DNA from: Apoderus coryli
Taxonomy: Eukaryota; Arthropoda; Insecta; Coleoptera; Attelabidae
Assembly (NCBI GenBank): GCA_911728435.2
Contig: OU452199.1
Coordinates: 248,001 to 312,000 of the forward strand
Direction of reading: 5' to 3'
DNA length: 64,000 nucleotides
A program made the position numbers and the translations under genes. Below the pieces are notes generated by a model. That model saw nothing but the letters and a program-made list of their open reading frames with translations, was not told the origin of the DNA and made no database searches. Below, one piece after another: positions 57,541 through 64,000 of the stretch (position 1 is the stretch's first letter; the number at the start of each line of letters is the position of its first letter).

Positions 57541-57769
57541 AATAGGTAAGACCAGCAGTGGTAACGGAATAATATGCGAATTTAACTTGCAGTGTCTCGA
57601 CCGTTGAGCTAAAATGTACTGCTCCAGTGCCAAACCCTTCGAGCTCCGTCTTTATTATTCCAGCAAAATTATAATGATTGAATATTAGGCCTTTTGATGA
57701 ATCCACACATTGGAGAATAGTAACAAATTTTGGCCAGGGCAATATCCGTTAGCTAGTCAGTTACAGGTG
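57541..57769 (+). other. 3' flank of the MDC1-like gene
   Basis: Short interval between the stop codon and a LINE. AATAAT at 57569 is a possible weak polyadenylation signal; no canonical AATAAA is seen. Confidence 0.35.
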
Positions 57770-59165
57770 TTTAAATATTTTTTTTGAAAGGGTCCGTACG
57801 ACTTTAGTCCCCGGTTTCACTGCAGCCTCATGGACTTATTGTGAAAAATCCCCGTATATTATGCCACCCAAATCTGCTGGCGCAATCAGTGCATGCCCAA
57901 AAATAGCGTGTGGTCTTCGTTGTAGAACTACACACTCACTGTTTCAACTGCCCCATTACACAATCTGCATTGCAGGTCCCCATTGTACAGCCCCATCTTA
58001 TTTAGGTGGTCTCTCAGAGCACAATGCCCAGTAAGGAGTCCCATAGTTATTTGTATCTGACTCCTGCTTAATGATAGCAGTTTTTCAGTGCGTTTTGTTG
58101 CTGCACCAGGTATAAACCTCTTCCCATGCTCCTGCTTGGGAATAGGTTCCCAATATCTCTGGTACTCGCTTTTGGCCCAGCACTTGAGGAGTTCCCTCGC
58201 CGTTCTTTTAGACAAGCCCAGCGCAGGTTCCGTGCCAGTATATGTGGTTTCAGAGGCTTGTCTAGCCAGCCAATCCGCTCTCTCGTTGCTTTCTATTCCC
58301 GAGTGCACCGGGATCCACACTAGATTAACCATATAGTGGTCCGCCAAGGCCCTAAGTTCTGTTTGGCATTCCCATATCAGTTTGGTTGTAACTTTGGGGC
58401 TTCTCAGAGCCCTTAAGGCCGCCTGGCTATCTGAACATATATTGATTCGCTTGTTTGTATAAGCCCTCAATCTGTTTCGTTTTGCACACTGCAGAATTGC
58501 AAACACTTCCGCTTGAAATACGGATGTGTTTTTCCCCAGTGAGAATTTGAGATTCGTGTTCCTTGTCTCACTGTATATTCCTGCACCACTTTCGGTTTTT
58601 GACCCATCCGTAAACCAGGTTATCCCTCTCAGTTTCCGTATGAAGTCTTGATCAAGAACTTCGCGGTCCACAATATGCACTTCGAAGTTTATGTAAAATT
58701 CAAATTTTGGTATGATATGGTCCATGGGCATGTCTATGATGCCATCCCCAATGCATACCCCAATTTTGGTATGTCCCCGATAAGTGGGTACAGTTCCTAC
58801 CAACCCTCGCAGTCTAATGAATGCCGCCTCCGCCTCCATCCTTACCATGATGTGCAAGGGTGGGAGGTTCAGCAATACTTCCACTGTGGCTGTCGGAGTA
58901 GTTCTAAAAGCGCCCGTCATTGCTAAGCAGGCAAGCCTCTGTACCCTGCCCAACTCAGCAATGGCGGTATGCTGTTGCGTTTTCGTCCACCAAATCAGCG
59001 ACGAGTATGTTATCATAGGTTTAACTACCGCAGTGTACAACCAGTGCATCATCTTTGGATTTAGTCCCCATGAGAGCGTCTGAGTAACATAAGCGTTATC
59101 TCCGCTCTTACTCTGGTTCTTTTAAGGTGTGCGGTCCAGGTAAGCTTTGAGTCTACTGTTTAACT
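57770..59165 (-). mobile_element. RT thumb plus RNase H end of a non-LTR retrotransposon
   Basis: A 374-residue minus-strand frame (59052-57928): LYTAVVKPMITYSSLIWW (end of RT), then RNase H with ITWFTDGSKTESGAGIY, VFQAEVFAILQCAKRN, INICSDSQAALRALRSP and LVWIPVHSGIESNERADWLA, carrying the D-E-D-D catalytic set. It ends with CRLCNGAVETV and, after a frameshift, further terminal sequence to about 57800 and an A-rich tail. 5'-truncated. RNase H-bearing clades (R1, I, Loa) fit, unlike the RNase H-less copies in E(Pc). Confidence 0.9.
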
Positions 59166-59843
59166 ATTTTCTAGTAGTCCAAGATTTCAGGAAGAGACGG
59201 TTGTTTGTATTTTTCTACTTGCATATCAGAAACACTTTTTTCTAGTGTCCTTTTGTTAGTTCTTGGATCTAATTCAAATTACTAGAGGGCGTTTTTAATT
59301 CAGTGGAATAGGGGATAAGGGTAGAAAATAAAACTGCAATATTATTTTCCTTTTTCAATATATTCACCCTCAACCCTAATACACTTCTCAGATTTATCAA
59401 TTACTTTGTCTATGCCTCCATAAAAACTGTTGAAACTGCTTCATTCACTTCCTCACCGCTCGTAATTTTTCCCCTCGAAGGCCTCTTCATTTTCTGTGAT
59501 TGCTTCTTATACTGTTCTAAGATTGAAGCATAGTATTCTGCAGTTACTTATAGAAACGTCTTTATCCGTTATAATCAATCAATATGATTTCTTAATAAGT
59601 CCCTTTGTACAATCAGAAGTGGGATTGTAAATACAATTAGCACAAACCCTTGACATTTGTTTTAGAGCCAATAATTTTAATAAACTGTAATATTTGTTTT
59701 GTTAATTTCAGTACAGTTGCAGGACGGCGGTTTTATCATGTTCAGCCATTATAAATTATATATTGTAATATAAAAAAAAATGTTTTAAATGTTTACGTTT
59801 TTTTAATTTAGCGTTTAAAGTTATCATAATAAATAAATATATT
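59166..59843. other. Intergenic, nothing recognised
   Basis: Lies between the LINE and the RtcA 3' end. No gene or repeat terminus recognised. Confidence 0.45.
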
Positions 59844-59849
59844 TTTATT
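59844..59849 (-). terminator. Polyadenylation signal AATAAA of RtcA
   Basis: Minus-strand AATAAA 26 bases after the RtcA stop codon. Confidence 0.5.
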
Positions 59850-59874
59850 AGTTAATTACTGTTTTAATTTAATG

Positions 59875-61258
59875 TCACTGACCACTACATTCTATTATGT
59901 TCCCATTGCCCCCACAAGGCGTTACTGTAAACCGTACACTAGTCAACATCTCAACCACATGGATCGCTGTCTTTGTATGCATCGTAATTGGTCCTACTTT
60001 AATTCTCGACGTTCCTTTGGCTAAAGCCATGAGTATGATGACTTGATCTTGACAATACGTATCGATACATGCACCGTCTTGGATGCAGTTGAGTAAATCT
60101 TGCGCAGCTCTGAACCCAGTGTCTTCTGCGCGTTCATATCGTTTGCCTAAAGCATCAGAACCGATTATGCAACCCGTATCCGTTACAGCAACTAAACTAA
60201 AGACGAAATGTTAACTTTTAAATTAATTACAAAGGGTCTAACATACATAATTCCCGAAACATTATCCGGCGCCATATTGCTGTCCTCTTTGTACCGTTCT
60301 ATCTTTATATTCCCACATACTTTTCTTAAAGAATCAACAGCTGAATCAGCCATCACACGCGCTAGTTTAATTGGTATAGTCCCAGCGACAAAGCTCCAGC
60401 CATAAATTGAAGTGACCGTACCAAACTCGGTTAGTTGCACCGCCTGGAAATTCTCAATTGGTTGAGTTTTAACTGTCACTTCACCGCCACCTCGGGGGTA
60501 GTAACCACGGCGTATCAGGTCGAAATCGAAACTCCCTCCGAACTTTTCCAAAACTGGTTTAAATATCTGGAAAAAGTAAGTACAGTTGGTAATGACTAAG
60601 TAGATTATGAAACGTGATACCTCCGTAGTGTAGTCGATTTGTGGTGCCATCTCCGCATTAGTACCACCTTGAAGATTTAAAGTAGTCTCACAGTCCGCGA
60701 ATAGTACACATGGCAAAGCGACTTGTAACAGTAAACTTATACTGCCAGCAGTTTTTACAATAGCCGTGTGGTGCCCACCACATATAGTCTTTGGCCAAAA
60801 CTTAATTTCCGTTGAACCTAGGCCTGCACCTTCTACTTTGGCGTTACAAATCTTACGAAGAAGTTCTACACCTAAAGAAATATTAAGCATTACAATGGTT
60901 ATGTATTTTCTGAACTAAGTTACATTTACCTTTTAAATGTTGTTCCATAAGCCCCGGTTTGCTTCTACCAGAGCGTATGTTGTATATATGGATTGGAATT
61001 TGCTTTAGAGCACTTATTGTCAGCGAAATACGTAGGATTTGTCCACCCTAGAAATGGAACTAGTATTTTTAAAATATGTGTATTTAGGTACTTAGCACAA
61101 AAGCCACACTCTAAATTATAAATAAAACTCGATTCTACGTATAAATATGATACATTTATTATATTTTTTAATACATAAATTATGTAGCCGAAATAGAAAA
61201 CAAAATTTACCCCTTCTAAAATAGACCCATCAATTTTAACCATTTCGTTTTTAAACAT
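59875..61258 (-). CDS. RtcA: RNA 3'-terminal phosphate cyclase
   Basis: Converts RNA 3'-phosphate ends to 2',3'-cyclic phosphates by an ATP-dependent adenylylation mechanism; nuclear in animals (family knowledge). Five minus-strand exons, 61258-61211, 61047-60930, 60871-60621, 60566-60247 and 60196-59875, total 1059 bases, 352 residues; human RTCA has 366. Blocks: VKIDGSILEG|GGQILRIS at the N-terminus, RSGRSKPGL, GAGLGSTEIKFWP, LQGGTNAEMAPQIDYTTE, RRGYYPRGGGEVTV, the small insert domain (VTSIYGWSFVAGTIPIKLA), GSDALGKRYERAEDTGFRA, and GTSRIKVGPITMHTKTAIHV with the His that corresponds to the family's catalytic nucleophile position. All splice phases agree and no disabling change is seen. The start at 61258 places the MVKIDGS motif as in other animal enzymes. 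Confidence 0.95.
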
Positions 61259-62049
61259 TTCAATTACAACTACTTTGATTATGTCAATATTTGGAAATTT
61301 TATAGAGCAAATTAGTACTTAATTACTTAATATTTATACAATTATTTATTCATAATATTATGTATGTAGCAAGATTAAATTTATTTTTAATCTTTTAAAT
61401 TCAGCTGATTATCACAATATTTGACAAATGACAATTGACGCTACTCATCTCAGTTTGCATTTTTGATATAAAAGGAAAGGCAAGCTCAAAATTGTAATGG
61501 CCCACTAGCGTCTCACGGTGTTGAATGGCCATAAACCATTTTTAACTTCGCACTTAACAATTAATAATTTATTAAGAGTGAAAATTTATGGTATCTGGCG
61601 CTCCTATTGGGAGCTTTCTTATATCACTTATACAATAAATTAAATTTTGTAAAAGACTGTGAAATTCAATTTTTATACTCACAGGTTTTACAAAATTCAA
61701 TTTACTCTTTTTACATGATACACAAATGAGTTTGAAACTGTAACATATCTCACATCAATTGAACTGACTGATGTTGTAAAAGCAAAACATGTAATCTGTT
61801 GAAAGGCATTTTCTGTCTTCACCTAAGCTCACCAGGTATCCATTAGCATTTTATTGTCATTATTACTATTGGTTCACTTTAAATTATTCACTTAAGCTGA
61901 GACTCGTTGGTGTGTTTTTCTGATGATTATGGTCACAATTCCAAAGCCATAAAAGATGAGGAAGAAATCTGTCATTTTTGTCAATTGTCAAAATAATATT
62001 TTTGAATTCATGCTATGCTTGAATTTTGTTGTTTTTATCTAAACATTAA
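61259..62049. other. Intergenic between RtcA and the Osiris gene
   Basis: AT-rich, no gene recognised. Contains the RtcA promoter side (minus strand, beyond 61258). Confidence 0.45.
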
Positions 62050-62055
62050 TTTATT
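62050..62055 (-). terminator. Polyadenylation signal AATAAA of the Osiris gene
   Basis: Minus-strand AATAAA about 73 bases after the stop codon at 62128. Confidence 0.45.
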
Positions 62056-62127
62056 TAACATAAAAATATAAACATTTAACTAACTATAACTATTAATTGT
62101 TCTATAATAACAAACAAACTGCCTCCG

Positions 62128-62829
62128 TTATCTAACACTTTCTAATCTATTCGTTGAATATGGCAATCGTCCCAAACGCTGATACAAGTTCCTCAACTCC
62201 GTCAAATAATTCTCATTACCATTACTACTACCAACTTCCATTCTATCCAAATATGGATCGGAATGCCCTACTTGGTACTCCCCATCTTTATTTTGGTGGA
62301 TATGCAGATGGATATTTTGCGGTGATGGTTTTTCGTTGTTGTTTTTCGCAGCAAAGAATACTGCAAGTTTTGAAACGACTCCAGTTACATTTAGGAGAAG
62401 CAATGCCAGTAGAAGCCCAATGGCTTTCATGGAGAATAATGTAAGGAAGCCTAGAATTGTAACGATGACAGCCAACTTAATCATCATAATGGGAATGATA
62501 AGTTTAAGTTTTCTGGCAACACCTAGGCAGCGACCTTAAAGAAAAAAAAAGTTTGTAGGTGAGTAACTACTTTATATTTTCCTAGCAGTTAGTGGTATAA
62601 TAGACTTACCTACAAAAGTGTTTTCATCTTTCGCTTGTACATTCCAAAGTCGTTGAAATAGTTCGGTTGCTTTGCTTTTAATTTCATCAAAATTTATATT
62701 TCTGGATATTTGATTCACTGATATTACAGTAGTTTTGTTTGTATGTCGACTAAACATTGGAGATGATTCAGCATTCGTTAGAGATATTGAAATAATTATT
62801 GACAAAAATACTACTAATTCTAATTTCAT
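62128..62829 (-). CDS. Osiris family protein (DUF1676)
   Basis: Two minus-strand exons, 62829-62610 and 62534-62128 (donor GTAG|GTAAGT, acceptor TTTAAG), give 208 residues. Residues 1-20 form a signal peptide (MKLELVVFLSIIISISLTNA). A short N-terminal region ends in the spliced GRCLGVARKLKLIIP, then one long hydrophobic domain (residues about 90-130: MMIKLAVIVTILGFLTLFSM, KAIGLLLALLLLNVTGVVSK, LAVFF). This Lys-punctuated hydrophobic segment is the Osiris signature. A His-rich stretch (NIHLHIHQNK) and a C-terminal YLTELRNLYQRLGR follow. Osiris proteins are insect-specific secretory/endosomal membrane proteins linked to cuticle patterning. Which Osiris number it is cannot be told from sequence alone. 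No second Osiris gene is seen in the window. Confidence 0.88.
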
Positions 62830-63714
62830 TATGTTTTTGAATACTGTTTTGATTTTGAACCATCATTGGTTGTATCTGAAACAATAAGGAGATAATAATA
62901 TAGTTGTAGGTAGGGAATTACTTAGTTATTTGTTATCGTCGACACCACGTCGGTACAGTTTTTATATCGAATCTAATTGCTCCTTAATATTAACCGAACC
63001 CAATAAGGTGTATTCAATGTGATTGTGTAAATGTTGCTTCATGCTATGATTACTTCCCAACAGTACCGCAAGCAAGCAAGAATGAGCATTCCCTTTTGAA
63101 CGAATTGCAAGCAGAAGCTTAAAATCTGATACAATTATACCACACTGTTCCTTAAATTCTATTTATTATGAACGTACTTATAATAATTTTAGGCCGTTCT
63201 GCAGCTTTCATGCACTAGCCGCCGTTGCAAGGAGTCCTATAAAGTATTCTTCCTGTTTCGTCCCGAAATGTCAAGTTGATTTTTTTTTAAATATTACTTG
63301 CGGTCCCTTTTACTTATTCTCAAGTCTATTATTCTTGTGATTTATTATTATTGAATAATTAACAAATTTTAATTAAGAAAATTAATTAGAGTAATAAAAT
63401 TGCCGTGCCTATCCGGCTCGAAGGACCAAAAAATGTTTGAAATATACTTTCAACACAAAAAAAAAAAGATTTCGGGACGAAACATTTCCTTATTGGAAAC
63501 AACGGCGAGGGGGATTTAAAAACGACTGAAATTAGGTATCGGACATTATCCACAAATGTATCTATAATTTGATGTAGAATCAAGGTTGATATTCTCTATT
63601 AATAGGCTTCAATATAGTATATTATTCAACAAGTACCTACCTATAGATGGTGACTATTATTCGCGAGGGTCTGGAAATGATCGGTAAACATGTTGTTGTC
63701 TATTGACTTGACAT
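62830..63714. other. Upstream flank of the Osiris gene
   Basis: No exon recognised. TGTTTCGTCCCGAAAT at 63254-63269 is present in inverted form at 63471-63486, a possible small hairpin-forming repeat. Confidence 0.4.
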
Positions 63715-64000
63715 TCCTGGCAATTTTGAGTTTAATGAAATATCTTTTATTGAGATGAGAGATATAATAAACTCTTTTAAAAATAAAAGCTCGAAAGACA
63801 TTTTTGTAATAATTATACCATTGACAATATTGATTAATTTGGCGATCTCATCCGGTATGTTTCCGAGTTGTCTGAAATTTAGCAAAATTATACCGTTATT
63901 CAAAAAAGGATCTACAAATGAATTGAACAACTATCGCCCTATTTCTATAGTGCCTGTTCTATGCAAAATTTTTGAAAAGATACTCTTTAAACAATTAGCC
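63715..64000 (+). mobile_element. Start of a non-LTR retrotransposon RT, runs off the window
   Basis: The plus strand reads FIEMRDIINSFKNKSSKD, LAISSGMFPSCLKFSKIIPL, FKKGSTNELNNYRPISIVPV, LCKIFEKILFKQLA up to the last base. This is the RT N-terminal block (NYRPIS motif). The frame is open for the last 280 bases, so a longer element may follow outside. Confidence 0.85.

Noticed and set aside
1..64000. CRISPR arrays, operons, bacterial promoters or tRNA/rRNA genes
   Set aside because: No spaced direct-repeat array, cloverleaf-like gene or rRNA block was seen, and the DNA is clearly animal nuclear.

Overview
The window is nuclear DNA from an insect. Genes are split by GT..AG introns, the DNA is AT-rich and packed with retrotransposons and DNA transposons, and two gene families typical of insects are present: Osiris (DUF1676) and ZAD zinc-finger-associated domains. 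I cannot name the species. A TE-rich insect such as a beetle would fit, but nothing seen proves it.

Layout. 1-16.5 kb: the 3' eight exons of Enhancer of Polycomb, E(Pc), on the plus strand. Three of its introns hold six non-LTR retrotransposon remnants, all antisense to the gene, plus a 1.16 kb foldback element. 16.9-23 kb: a transposon field with a rearranged mariner at the junction of two direct repeats and several palindromic elements ending in TACAGGGTG. 24-25.8 kb: a decayed gene of the DUF7869-like kind (minus). 27.3-34.2 kb: two RTE-like LINEs, one inside a TA-flanked DNA element, another LINE tail, and a hAT relic with an 8-bp target duplication. 34.2-37.9 kb: AT-rich, no gene recognised. 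37.9-38.6 kb: terminal exon of a C2H2 zinc-finger protein (plus). 38.6-42.2 kb: piggyBac relic and LINE pieces. 43.4 kb: a lone THAP-type first exon.

46-47 kb (minus): a protein with two ZAD domains and no visible C2H2 fingers. It is divergent from a large plus-strand gene (48.4-57.5 kb) that I assemble from eight exons into a 1712-residue protein with an N-terminal FHA domain, TQ-rich repeats and C-terminal tandem BRCT domains. This is the architecture of the DNA-damage mediator MDC1 / Drosophila Mu2. Its large intron holds nested elements, including a solo LTR with a CATG duplication. 59.9-61.3 kb (minus): RNA 3'-terminal phosphate cyclase (RtcA), complete in five exons. 62.1-62.8 kb (minus): a two-exon Osiris protein. 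The window ends inside a plus-strand LINE.

The cellular genes (chromatin acetylation, DNA-damage signalling, RNA end processing, a secretory/membrane Osiris protein, two zinc-binding regulators) form no operon-like unit. The most noteworthy items are the repeated IFLQPTQ modules of the MDC1-like protein, the fingerless double-ZAD protein, the nested palindromic transposons and the uniform antisense orientation of LINEs inside E(Pc).
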